The notes beneath the pieces are model-generated. The model made no database searches, was not told the origin of the DNA, and saw only the letters and a program-made list of their open reading frames with translations. Below, piece after piece: positions 18,727-28,700 of a stretch of 53,347 nucleotides of DNA (position 1 is the first letter of the stretch; every line of letters begins with the position of its first letter). This stretch comes from Gracilibacillus sp. YIM 98692. GTDB taxonomy: Bacteria > Bacillota > Bacilli > Bacillales > Amphibacillaceae. Both the position numbers and the translations under genes were made by a program. The stretch lies in NCBI RefSeq assembly GCF_010993965.1, contig NZ_WIXM01000028.1, positions 1 to 53,347 of the forward strand, in the 5' to 3' direction.

Positions 18727-20187
18727 CTAATCATAAATTTTCTGTTGCTTAGCTTCATTCCAAAATCGATCAAGCTCTGCTAATGAAAATTCTCCCCAAG
18801 ACTTTCCACTTTGTTGCACTTGCTTTTCAACATATGAAAACCGATGCTTAAATTTTTGATTTGTTCTCATCAGTGCTGTTTCTGGATTAATGTTATAATA
18901 TCTTGCTACATTAATGATTGCAAATAAGATATCTCCTAGTTCTTTTTCCATTTCAGCTTCCACATTCTCAGCAATCGCTTCTTTCCATTCCTGTATTTCT
19001 TCCTCTACCTTTTCCCACATGTCTTTAGGGTTATCCCAATCAAAACCTACTTTGGATGCCTTCTTCTGCATCTCTTCAGCTATTAATGAAGCTGACATGC
19101 CTTTTACTATTCCATCTAGTATAGACTTAGGGTCTGTTTTTTTCTCTTCGTTTTTAATCGCTTGCCATTTACGATGCAGCTCTTCTTCATCATTGATTTG
19201 TTCACCTGCAAAAACATGAGGATGTCTTCGAATCATTTTTTCCGTTATATTATATATTACGTCATCGATAGTAAAAAATCCTGCATCCTCACCAATTTGA
19301 CTATGTAGCATGACTTGCAAGAGCACATCTCCTAGTTCTTCCGCTATCGCATCGTCATCTTGCTCATCAATCGCTTCCAGTACCTCGTAAGATTCTTCCA
19401 ATAAATATTTTTTAAGAGATTCATGTGTTTGCTTTTTATCCCAAGGGCAGCCATTAGGTCCACGCAAGATGCGAATCGTTTCTCTTAAGCGGAAAAATTG
19501 ATGATTTAAATGTTCTTTTTTCGCAGGGGGTACATAGATACTTGTTAAATTACTTAAAGACATTTGTTGATCCAGCTCTACTAAAGAAACTGCTTTAATT
19601 TGCTCTTGGTCACTGCCTGCTGCTTCTACAATGTAGACAGTGTATTCTGGCGGTAAATCTTCCATTAAGGTCAGCTTTACTTCTGAAGCCATGATGGCAT
19701 TATACACTTGACAGAATACAATATGGTGACGATACTGTAACTCGTCCCTGTTAAAACTTGTTGCGTCTATAAATTGAAATCCGTCTATTGGATCTATTTT
19801 CAAAGACGCAAATAATGCATCAAGGTAACTGTGACCTCCTTGCACATTGATTTTTACATCAGATTGATCTACTAAAAGTTTAACCGTTTGTTCTGCAACC
19901 ATGGGGTGCCCTGGCACGGCGTACGTTATTTCCTGTTTTTGCTTCGCTAAGTCTATTAATTGTGCCTTAATCTCCTCATAAACCTCTTCAAATTGATCAT
20001 GTTTTTCGTATATTGCATCAAAGGATTGAAATAATACCCCTTCTTCTCTTAGAGTTGCGATAACTGGGTGATCGATCGTTCTGACGTAACAATCATTCTT
20101 CATACTCGTTAAATGTCTGTACAAACCTAGGGGAAGTTGGTTGATATCTCCACCGCCTAATCCTATAACATGTATTACTGGTTGCAC
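18727..20187 (-). CDS. yabN: Tetrapyrrole methylase-fold/MazG pyrophosphohydrolase fusion YabN
   Basis: 486 residues. An N-terminal SAM-dependent methylase-like domain (GLGGGDINQLPLG at the start, VPGHPMVAEQ near 95) is fused to a C-terminal MazG NTP pyrophosphohydrolase (LRGPNGCPWDKKQTHESLK near residue 245, with EELGDVLLQ and EKELGDILFAI metal sites). It is a likely house-cleaning nucleotidase; the role of the methylase part is unknown. The GTG at 20187 is chosen because the earlier GTG lies inside the ribosome site AAAGGTGG. Confidence 0.93.
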   Translation of the reverse strand: MQPVIHVIGLGGGDINQLPLGLYRHLTSMKNDCYVRTIDHPVIATLREEGVLFQSFDAIYEKHDQFEEVYEEIKAQLIDLAKQKQEITYAVPGHPMVAEQTVKLLVDQSDVKINVQGGHSYLDALFASLKIDPIDGFQFIDATSFNRDELQYRHHIVFCQVYNAIMASEVKLTLMEDLPPEYTVYIVEAAGSDQEQIKAVSLVELDQQMSLSNLTSIYVPPAKKEHLNHQFFRLRETIRILRGPNGCPWDKKQTHESLKKYLLEESYEVLEAIDEQDDDAIAEELGDVLLQVMLHSQIGEDAGFFTIDDVIYNITEKMIRRHPHVFAGEQINDEEELHRKWQAIKNEEKKTDPKSILDGIVKGMSASLIAEEMQKKASKVGFDWDNPKDMWEKVEEEIQEWKEAIAENVEAEMEKELGDILFAIINVARYYNINPETALMRTNQKFKHRFSYVEKQVQQSGKSWGEFSLAELDRFWNEAKQQKIYD

Positions 20188-20189
20188 TT

Positions 20190-21761
20190 CTATAACCACC
20201 TTTTTGATTTTTGTAATTTATGAAGAATCGGAATATTCTCTATTTCAGCTTTGGTAAAAGCCTTAAACCAGAAAAGACCTAAGAGATAAAGTGTAAAGCC
20301 TATTAGCACACTAACCATCACAAGAAAGAATAATTCTATTCTTGTTTCCAGTCTTAAAATAGTATTTATATATTTTATGATGATTAAACCAATTGTCATC
20401 ATGATGGTAGAAAGGCTAATCGCTCTCCAAGGAATTTGAAATACTCGCTCACCTTTCATTACTTTTTTCAATTGATAAACATTCAATAGATAAATAATAA
20501 ATATAGCCACAGTGGTAGCCATAGCACTTCCACTAATACCAAGCCAAGGAACAAGAAAAGAGTTTAAAATAAGCTTAACCAACAAACCAATAACTAAAAC
20601 CAGTGCAGTCCACTTTATATAACCAATCCCTTGTAAGATTGAAGCAATGGTTAATACTAACGAGCTAAACAGTAAAGAAATGGATAAAATACGTAAACTG
20701 TTGCTGCCTAAGCTATTTTTAAAGAGCAATTGATTTATTTCTGGGAAAAGAATCACTAGTCCTGCCACTGCCCCTACAGATAGAATAAAACAATACTTAT
20801 TTAAACTCCTTACTTTTTCCAATGTTTCTTGACGATTGGTTTGCCATTGTATTTTTGTTGCTTGCGGGATAAGTGCTAAAGCAAAAGACGAGCCGACAAT
20901 CGTGACTAATTGGAGTAATGGTTGGCCACGATCAAATACTCCTTTCCATTTCATCGCTTCTTTTAATGGCATCCCTTTTGCATGAAGACCTGGTACAATG
21001 GTAAAAGCATCTGCTAGCTGCATAAACAATAACAACATATGATTCATACTAATAATCAAGCCAGGCAAAATCACGGAACGGATCAAAAACCAAACGTCTA
21101 ACTTAACAGGCTGTCTCTCAATAGTTAGTCGCTTTTTCCATTGCACATATAAATATAAAAAAGACATGGTGAATGCGCTAAGACTTGCCGCAACCGCTCC
21201 AACAGCTATATCATGGTGTACAAGCTTTTCGCGGTATATCCAATAAGCGGTCCATATAATAACCGCAGCTCTTATTAGTTGTTCGATCATCTGCGAATGT
21301 GCTGTCACCTGCATTTCCGATTGTGCTTGTAAGGCGCCTCTAAGTATTGCCACAAAGGGAATACAAAGAAAAACGAAAGCGGAGTATCTTATAGGAGTTT
21401 CTAACTTTACATCTCCCATCCATTGAGCAAGCCATGGACTTAAATTAAAAATCAATATAAAAGCTATCGCACAAAATAACATTAAAGTAAAAAACAACTT
21501 CTGATATAAAGCCAAATGATATTGATCTGCTTTTCTCTCTGCCATCACCTTAGACAATGCAGCAGGAAACCCATATAACGCAAACATAAAGGCAATCCCT
21601 AAAATAGGATATATTTGCTGATAAATATAAAATCCAAGATCGCCAGTTAAATTTTGAAGCGGTATACGATAAAAAGCGCTGATAACTTTACTAATTAGAC
21701 CCGCTATAACTAAAGAAAAAGCACCTTTATATATGTATTTCTTCTCTAATGGAGCATTCAT
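20190..21761 (-). CDS. yabM: MurJ/SpoVB-family polysaccharide flippase-like membrane protein YabM
   Basis: 523 residues with about 14 membrane segments, of the MOP/MviN-like superfamily that moves lipid-linked precursors across the membrane. It starts MNAPLEKKYIYKGAFSLVIAG, typical of SpoVB/YabM. Substrate is unproven; lipid II or a spore precursor is likely. The ATG at 21761 has AAGGAAG 5 nt upstream; the GTG five codons earlier lies in that site. It ends 2 nt before yabN. In B. subtilis spoVT immediately precedes it; here ptsG does. Confidence 0.92.
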   Translation of the reverse strand: MNAPLEKKYIYKGAFSLVIAGLISKVISAFYRIPLQNLTGDLGFYIYQQIYPILGIAFMFALYGFPAALSKVMAERKADQYHLALYQKLFFTLMLFCAIAFILIFNLSPWLAQWMGDVKLETPIRYSAFVFLCIPFVAILRGALQAQSEMQVTAHSQMIEQLIRAAVIIWTAYWIYREKLVHHDIAVGAVAASLSAFTMSFLYLYVQWKKRLTIERQPVKLDVWFLIRSVILPGLIISMNHMLLLFMQLADAFTIVPGLHAKGMPLKEAMKWKGVFDRGQPLLQLVTIVGSSFALALIPQATKIQWQTNRQETLEKVRSLNKYCFILSVGAVAGLVILFPEINQLLFKNSLGSNSLRILSISLLFSSLVLTIASILQGIGYIKWTALVLVIGLLVKLILNSFLVPWLGISGSAMATTVAIFIIYLLNVYQLKKVMKGERVFQIPWRAISLSTIMMTIGLIIIKYINTILRLETRIELFFLVMVSVLIGFTLYLLGLFWFKAFTKAEIENIPILHKLQKSKRWL

Positions 21762-21880
21762 AACGTCTTCCTTCACTATATATTTTACTTATCTTATCTA
21801 TTTACGATTATAGCACACACATATCCAGAATTCCCCACGAGCAAAAACAGATATTATTTCCTATATATTTTCTTCCATTG

Positions 21881-21920
21881 AAAGAAAGCCTCTAGCCAGT
21901 GTGGTTGGCTAGAGGCTTTG
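21881..21920 (-). terminator. ptsG terminator
   Basis: Fourteen-base arms AAAGCCTCTAGCCA (21885-21898) and TGGCTAGAGGCTTT (21906-21919), then CTTTC on the minus strand, 10 nt after the ptsG stop. Confidence 0.87.
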
Positions 21921-21928
21921 GTTCGGCA

Positions 21929-23956
21929 TTAAATATCTACTATATCTTTGTCTTCTCGCTGAACATTCCCAGATGCTTTTAAGTTAACAGATTGCCCTTC
22001 TTCTAAGTTGGTAAAAATAACTGGAGTAACGATTGAAGATGCATGTTCCTCAATATAAGAGAGATCAACCTCCATCATTAGCTGACCTTTCTTCACTTCA
22101 TCGCCTTCTTCAACTTTAGCAGTAAAGCCTTCTCCTTTTAAGTTCACCGTATCAATTCCAATATGAATTAAAATTTCGGTACCATTATCCGCTAAAATAC
22201 CTATCGCATGTTTGGTTGGAAAAATGTTAATGATCTTACCATTAACTGGAGATACAATTTTTCCTTCTGATGGTTTAATCGCGAAACCGTCTCCCATCAT
22301 TTTTTGTGAAAATACTTGATCTGGTACTTCTTCTAACGGGATTGCTTCTCCAGCAATCGGGCTTACAAAATCTAAATTCCCTGCTGCTCCTCCTTCACTA
22401 GATCCTTCACTCTCTTCTGAAGTGCTTCCTTCTTCTTTTTGTTTCACAGGGGTTTTTCCATCCATAATATCTTGCATTTGACCTCTGATCGTATCAGAGA
22501 CAGGGCCATAAATTGCTTGAATATTATTTCCTACTTCCATCACACCAGAAGCCCCTAACTGCTTCAAGCGATCTTTGTTGACTTTGTTTTTATCATCTAC
22601 ACTTACACGCAAACGAGTAATACATGCATCTAAATTCGTAATGTTTTCTTTGCCACCCATAGCTGTCAAGATTTCATATGGACGATCGTCTACTTCTCCG
22701 TCATCTTCTCCGCCTTCCGCTTCATCTTCACGACCTGGTGTTGCTAAATTGAATTTCTCAATTGCAAATCGAAATCCGAAGTAATAAATAACAGAGAATA
22801 CTAAACCTACAACGATGACCCAGAACCACTCGGTGCGGTTTGGCATAATACCAAACAAAATATAGTCAATCAAACCACCGGAGAAGGTCATCCCAATTTT
22901 GACATCTAATAGATACATTGTCATAAAGGATAAACCGGCAAAAACCGTATGAATAGCAAATAATAATGGTGCTACGAATAAGAATGAGAATTCCATAGGC
23001 TCCGTAATACCTGTTAAGAAAGAAGTTAAAGCAGCAGAGAACATGATACCACCAACGACTTTTTTCTTTTCAGGCTTCGCTGTATGATAAATCGCTAATG
23101 CAGCTGCTGGTAAACCAAACATCATAAAAGGGAACTTACCTGTCATGAAGTTACCCGCTGTAAAATCAACACCATCTTTTAACTGTTCGAAGAAAATACG
23201 TTGGTCCCCACGAACAATTTCTCCAGCTGCATTCGTATATTGTCCGAATTCAAACCAGAATGGAGAGTAGAAAATATGGTGTAGACCGAACGGAATGAGT
23301 GCTCTCTCAATAACACCAAACACAAATGTTGAGATCGTTCTATTTGTTTCTAACATGAAATGGGACACCGCGTTAAGTCCATCTTGCGCGAACGGCCATA
23401 CTAAATACATGACAATCCCTAAAATCAGAGATGAAAATGCTGTAATGATAGGGACAAATCGCTTTCCTGCAAAGAAACCAAGAAACTGTGGCAATTCTAT
23501 ATTAAAGAATCGATTATACATATATGCAGCTAAAATACCTACGATAATCCCACCAAATACACCTGTACCAAGTGTAGGAACACCTAGTACGTTTTCATAA
23601 GCTGGATCTGACGTCATTTCTGCAGTAATGTCACCAAAAACACTCATCGTGACATTCATAATTAAATAACCGATAATAGCTGCAAGACCTGCAACCCCAT
23701 CACCTTTTGCTAAACCGATTGCAACACCAACCGCAAATAGCAATGGCAAGTTATCAAAAACAATACCACCAGCTTCTGACATAACGGCTAGTATCGTTTG
23801 TACAATTTCATTTCCGAACCATGGGAATTTTTCTACCCATTGGTCTTGGGCAAAGCTAGTACCAAATGCTAACAATATACCTGCAGCAGGTAATAATGCA
23901 ACTGGAAGCATTAATGCTTTACCAACTTTCTGCAAAGTACCAAATACATTAGACAT
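21929..23956 (-). CDS. ptsG: Glucose-type PTS permease EIICBA
   Basis: Takes up and phosphorylates a hexose, most likely glucose, at the membrane. It has 675 residues from ATG 23956 (site GGAGGAGGA). EIIC with about ten membrane segments fills residues 1-400, starting [23 protein letters not shown] has the phospho-cysteine motif ACITRLRVS, and EIIA the active histidine in LIHIGIDTV. Domain order C-B-A matches B. subtilis PtsG. An upstream frame to 24082 crosses the leader terminator and is not coding. Expression is controlled by the antiterminator leader at 24031-24139. Confidence 0.95.
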   Translation of the reverse strand: MSNVFGTLQKVGKALMLPVALLPAAGILLAFGTSFAQDQWVEKFPWFGNEIVQTILAVMSEAGGIVFDNLPLLFAVGVAIGLAKGDGVAGLAAIIGYLIMNVTMSVFGDITAEMTSDPAYENVLGVPTLGTGVFGGIIVGILAAYMYNRFFNIELPQFLGFFAGKRFVPIITAFSSLILGIVMYLVWPFAQDGLNAVSHFMLETNRTISTFVFGVIERALIPFGLHHIFYSPFWFEFGQYTNAAGEIVRGDQRIFFEQLKDGVDFTAGNFMTGKFPFMMFGLPAAALAIYHTAKPEKKKVVGGIMFSAALTSFLTGITEPMEFSFLFVAPLLFAIHTVFAGLSFMTMYLLDVKIGMTFSGGLIDYILFGIMPNRTEWFWVIVVGLVFSVIYYFGFRFAIEKFNLATPGREDEAEGGEDDGEVDDRPYEILTAMGGKENITNLDACITRLRVSVDDKNKVNKDRLKQLGASGVMEVGNNIQAIYGPVSDTIRGQMQDIMDGKTPVKQKEEGSTSEESEGSSEGGAAGNLDFVSPIAGEAIPLEEVPDQVFSQKMMGDGFAIKPSEGKIVSPVNGKIINIFPTKHAIGILADNGTEILIHIGIDTVNLKGEGFTAKVEEGDEVKKGQLMMEVDLSYIEEHASSIVTPVIFTNLEEGQSVNLKASGNVQREDKDIVDI

Positions 23957-24030
23957 TTTGAAAGTCCTCCTCCATCTATTATGTTTTAGATTAAAAGAAT
24001 CCAACACAATTACTTTTTTCCATAAAAAAT

Positions 24031-24120
24031 AAAAAAAGACATGAGCAAAAGAGTTTTCCGTCTCCATATGGGTATACTTCACCCATTAGATTAACCGAAA
24101 ACAACCTTTTTACTCATGCC
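24031..24120 (-). terminator. ptsG leader terminator controlled by GlcT
   Basis: Arms 24105-24120 (GGCATGAGTAAAAAGG) and 24038-24053 (CTCTTTTGCTCATGTC), with smaller hairpins between them, followed by seven T. It lies upstream of ptsG and its 5' arm overlaps the antiterminator site, the layout of BglG/SacY-type antitermination. Confidence 0.85.
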
Positions 24121-24139
24121 TGATCGAATCAGTAACACG
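24113..24139 (-). promoter_or_regulatory. Ribonucleic antiterminator (RAT) of ptsG
   Basis: Minus-strand RNA reads GTGTTACTGATTCGATCAGG followed by CATGAG. This closely resembles the B. subtilis ptsG RAT recognised by GlcT. It begins immediately after the glcT stop and shares GGCATGAG with the terminator stem, so the two structures exclude one another. Confidence 0.85.
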
Positions 24140-24970
24140 TTACGATGATTGTGTTAAGCGTTGTAAATGAATCGTTAAATATAAGACCTCTGATTCATCC
24201 ACTTGTTTATGTAATTGTTGTTGCATTACTTTAATTAATTTCCACGCAAGATTATAGCATACTGGGTAAGTTGATTTCAATAGTTTTGCTAAACTTGGTT
24301 CTTTTCCTAAAGGTTCGTCTTGATATACTCGCTCTATTGCACGATGTAAGTGCTGGATTAGACGGTTATAATTAATATCATTTCGATTTAATTCAACTTC
24401 CAACTGATCTTCAATCATACTTACGAGTTGAGAAATCAATTTATGGTGTCTATTCATTTCACGTAACGATTTATCTGTCACTGCACTATGGATGTGCAGT
24501 GCTATAAAACCAACCTCTCCCGAGGGTAAATCAACCCCTGCTTTTTCTTTTAAAACCGCTACCACTTCTTGTGCAACATGATATTCTTTTGGATAAAGTG
24601 ATTCTATCTCAAAAAGAAACGGGTTGGAAAATTGTACATTTTGATTCACTCTATTAATAGCAAAAGATAAATGATCGGTTAATGCTACGTGAATATGCTC
24701 ATGCAATGCTTCTCCCATACGCTTTTCTATCAAAATGATCACATCATTTAAAATCTCCATCAAATTTTGATCAACATGTGAGATTAACTGCTTATACTGT
24801 GCCTGCTCCTGTTCGCTCTTTAACAGGAATGTTTTTTCAGCTTGCTCTACCGGTACAACATCCCCTTTTTTCTTAGCAAAGCCAATCCCTTTACCAATCA
24901 AAATGACTTCTTGATAGATGGGATGTGTCGCTATTAACACATTATTATTTAACGCTTTCTTCACGAGCAT
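24140..24970 (-). CDS. glcT: GlcT-type transcription antiterminator
   Basis: RNA-binding regulator of the BglG/SacY family that opens the ptsG leader when glucose is present. The CAT RNA-binding domain (KKALNNNVLIATHPIYQEVILIG region, residues 1-55) is followed by two PTS regulation domains with conserved histidines (for example EHIHVALTDHLSFAI and GFIALHIHSA). The ATG at 24970 (276 residues) fits the family N-terminus; an upstream ATG at 25018 is possible but lies in a likely promoter region (TAGAAT near 25013). The specific partner is inferred from the adjacent ptsG leader. Confidence 0.92.
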   Translation of the reverse strand: MLVKKALNNNVLIATHPIYQEVILIGKGIGFAKKKGDVVPVEQAEKTFLLKSEQEQAQYKQLISHVDQNLMEILNDVIILIEKRMGEALHEHIHVALTDHLSFAINRVNQNVQFSNPFLFEIESLYPKEYHVAQEVVAVLKEKAGVDLPSGEVGFIALHIHSAVTDKSLREMNRHHKLISQLVSMIEDQLEVELNRNDINYNRLIQHLHRAIERVYQDEPLGKEPSLAKLLKSTYPVCYNLAWKLIKVMQQQLHKQVDESEVLYLTIHLQRLTQSS

Positions 24971-25049
24971 TTCCTTTTGCACCTTTTCCACCTCATTTCT
25001 ACTTGCACCTTGATACATTCTACTAGATAAATCACTTTTTGACTAATCA

Positions 25050-25088
25050 AAAAAAACTAGCGTAGAGATTATGTACTCTACACTAGTA
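25050..25088 (-). terminator. spoVT terminator
   Basis: Arms ACTAGCGTAGAG (25056-25067) and CTCTACACTAGT (25076-25087) with one mismatch, followed by eight T on the minus strand. It isolates spoVT from glcT. Confidence 0.9.
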
Positions 25089-25101
25089 ATCATCGCCCTT
25101 G

Positions 25102-25638
25102 TTATTCCATTTGTTTAGCTAAGAAATTAGTAGCCGTATGGAGGACTTTTTCTTCTGCATCTGTAAAGGTTTGATCACCTCGAGACACCAGTACCATACA
25201 GCCAATTGGATCACCGCCTGCTACAATTGGCTGCATCATATAACCCGAGCATTCCTCTTCTTTATTTTCCATTAATTCTACCGTGCTTTCGGATTTTTCG
25301 ACGATCGGCTTACGCCCATCCATTGCTTCATCAATTTGCTTGGAAATATGTTTTCCCATATATTCCTTTTTAGATTCACCAGCTACTGCTATAAATTCAT
25401 CTCTATCACTTATTAAAACGGATAACCCTAATGAATCAAATAAAGCTTCCGCATACTCGGTAGCAAAATCACCTAATTCGCTGATCGGAGAATATTTCTT
25501 CAAAATAACTTCCCCGTCTCGATCAACAAAGATTTCCAAAGGATCTCCTTCACGAATACGTAATGTTCTACGTATTTCTTTTGGTATCACGACCCTTCCT
25601 AAATCATCAATTCGACGTACAATGCCTGTTGCTTTCAT
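25102..25638 (-). CDS. spoVT: Stage V sporulation protein T, AbrB-like forespore regulator
   Basis: Forespore transcription factor that tunes sigma-G genes. It has 178 residues, same as B. subtilis. The N-terminal AbrB swapped-hairpin domain starts MKATGIVRRIDDLGRVVIPK and the C-terminal GAF-like domain begins around residue 60. The ATG at 25638 is used; another three codons upstream lies too close to GTGAGGT. A sigma-G promoter is visible upstream. It follows mfd as in B. subtilis. Confidence 0.96.
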   Translation of the reverse strand: MKATGIVRRIDDLGRVVIPKEIRRTLRIREGDPLEIFVDRDGEVILKKYSPISELGDFATEYAEALFDSLGLSVLISDRDEFIAVAGESKKEYMGKHISKQIDEAMDGRKPIVEKSESTVELMENKEEECSGYMMQPIVAGGDPIGCMVLVSRGDQTFTDAEEKVLHTATNFLAKQME

Positions 25639-25718
25639 GTTAATCATTTACCTCACTTTCTGTTATGGACATTGTTTACAATTATTTCTAAACTACTGAA
25701 ATAATTATGATGTAAGGT

Positions 25719-25749
25719 TAGTATGATGAATTATTATGAAAACTATACT
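25719..25749 (-). promoter_or_regulatory. Sigma-G promoter of spoVT
   Basis: Minus-strand -10 CATACTA (25719-25725) matches the sigma-G consensus exactly. AGTATA (25744-25749) lies 18 nt upstream as the -35. spoVT is sigma-G dependent in B. subtilis. Confidence 0.75.
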
Positions 25750-25778
25750 TATTTCTAAAATAATTTCTAAATTTGGCA

Positions 25779-28700
25779 TTATACGACAGTTGGACGTTGC
25801 ATTTCTGTTAATGTTTGAATAAACTCTTCTAACATTTCATAGCGCTTATGCCACTGTCTCTTATCAAAACGAAACACTACTTTCAATTTCCGTTCTTCCG
25901 TACCAAGCTGAATAATTCTGCCATATTGATTGGCAAACTCAAATAACTTGGCACCGTCTACTTCTTGACTTCTGTTTTCCTCTACCAAAACTTCAATCTT
26001 TTGTTTGCGTTCTGTTATAGATTCAATTTTTTCTTTTTTGGCAACCATTTTTAATTTCGAAACATGGAATAAGTTTTCCACTTGCTCCGGATATTCACCG
26101 AATCGATCGATTAATTCGTCTCGTAAATCATGAATATCTTCTTCTGATATAATAGCTTGGAACCTCTTATACATGTCTATTTTTTGCTTTTCGTCTGGTA
26201 TATACTCATCTGGAATATAGGCATCAATTTGAAGATCTAACTCTACCTCAAATGGCTGAACTTCTTCTAAATCTTTCCCCTGCTGCTTTGCTTCTACTGC
26301 TTCTTTTAACATTTGCGAGTACATATCAAAACCGACAGAGTCTATAAACCCATGTTGTTGAGCTCCTAAAATGTTCCCCGCACCTCTGATGGACAAGTCT
26401 CGCATTGCAATTTTAAAGCCTGAGCCTAATTCAGTGAATTCTTTAATAGCTTGCAGCCTCTTTTCTGATACTTCGGATAATACTTTATCTTGTTGATAGG
26501 TAAAATAAGAATAGGCAACTCGATTAGAGCGTCCTACCCTCCCTCTCAATTGATAGAGCTGACTAAGCCCCATATGATCAGCATTGTACACAATCAATGT
26601 ATTCACATTCGGAATATCAACACCAGTTTCAATGATCGTTGTGCTAACTAAAACATCAGCCTCTCCTTCTAAAAAGGAAAACATCACATTTTCTAATTCT
26701 GACTCGTTCATTTGCCCATGAGCAACTGTCACCCGTGCTTCTTCAACTAATGCTTGTATTTCCTGTGCAATTCGTTCAATTGAATCCACTCTATTATATA
26801 AGAAAAACACTTGCCCTCCCCGAGCTAACTCTCTTTCAATCGCCTCACGAACGAGCGGCCCATTATACTCCATTACATATGTTTGAATCGGAAAACGGTT
26901 TTCTGGCGGTGTCTCTATCACTGAAAGATCTCTGACCCCAAGCATTGACATATGTAATGTACGTGGTATTGGAGTAGCCGTTAATGTTAGTACATCTACA
27001 TTTGTTTTTAATTGTTTTATTTTTTCCTTATGCTTGACACCAAATCGTTGCTCCTCATCCACAATTAATAAGCCTAAGTCTCTATAAACGACATCCTTTG
27101 ATAAAAGACGATGGGTACCAATAACAATATCAACGGTTCCATTTTTCAACCCTTTTAATGTGTCTGTTTGCTGCTTTCTTGTACGAAAACGACTTAATAA
27201 ACCGATATTGATAGGATAATCCTGGAACCTCTCCATAACCGTCTCATAATGTTGTTGAGCTAATATGGTTGTCGGAACTAGTATCGCAACTTGCTTCCCA
27301 TCAGCTATCGCTTTGAAAGCAGCTCGAATAGCAACTTCTGTTTTCCCATACCCTACATCTCCACATAGTAAGCGATCCATTGGACGTTTCTTCTCCATAT
27401 CTTGCTTAATTTCTTCAATACAGCGCAGTTGGTCCTCCGTTTCTTGATAAGGAAAGGCTGCCTCAAAATCTCTTTGCATTTCTGTGTCCTCTGAGAAAGC
27501 ATAGCCTTTTGCCGCTTCCCTTTCCGCATATAATTTCATGAGGTCATCCGCAATATCTTCTACTTTAGATTGAACTTTTCTTTTAACTTTTTTCCATTCG
27601 TTCCCACCAAGTGTGTAAAGCTTAGGCTCCTTCCCTTCAGAGCCCACATATTTTTGCACCAAATCAATTTGTTCGATTGGTACAAATAATTTATCATCAC
27701 CGGAATACTTTAAAAGCATATAGTCCTTATGCAAACCATTTAATGACAGGGTCTCAATCCCAACATAGCGACCAATACCATGGTTTGAGTGTACGACATA
27801 ATCGCCAATTTCCAACTCTTGATAACTTTTAATCCTTTCTGCATTAGACACTTTTTTCTTTCTTTTTGTTCGTGTTGTTTTTTGCTTAAATAGTTCACTT
27901 TCTGTAATAATAGCTAGCTTATGCATTGGCAATTCGAAACCACTACTGATATTTCCTGTTGTAATAGCAGGCTGTGACAATGGAAGATCAGGCAATGAAT
28001 CACTTATTACTGCAGACATTTGATAATCTTCTAAAATAGATTGAACTTTTTCTACTCTTTGTTGATTTGGAGCCATAATCACCACAGAGAAGTCAGCTTT
28101 TTGCCATCTTTCCATTTCATTTTGCAATAAATGCATTTGTCCGTGGAACTGCTGCATGGCACGGCATGAAATATTAACAATATTGGAAGGATTCGTATTT
28201 GGGATATGACGCAGAAACACAGACAAATATAGTCGTGGCTGTGTCATTTTTGCCCACACATCATACCAATCAAAAGATAAATGCATGCTTTTTAAAGCTT
28301 GGTTTCTCTCTAAATGATCTTTTAGCCATTCCGCTTCTTCATCATCTAAGTGAAGCGCAGTTTCTTGTACCCTGCTCATTTCATCAAGTATAATCAATCC
28401 GTCATCTGGTAAATAATCTAACAAACTACTTTGAACATCATAGAAATAAGATATGTATTTCCTCATACCTTGGAAGCGTTCACAATGCTGTAGACGTTCA
28501 ATATCTCCAGATATAGATTCCAATACTTCTTGTTTATCCGCATCTTTCTTTAAACTTTTCAACGTTTGTTGCAATGCTTTCTCCAGGCGCTGTGCTGCTG
28601 CTACTAAATCATGATCATTTAAAAGTTGTTCAGAAGCAGGCAATATACCCACGTGTTCAGCCTTATCCAACGACCTTTGCGTTTCTGGTTCATAAAAGCG

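Noticed and set aside
23957-24082. Longer N-terminus of PtsG
   Set aside because: The upstream frame crosses the leader terminator, lacks a ribosome site and has no similarity to PTS proteins.
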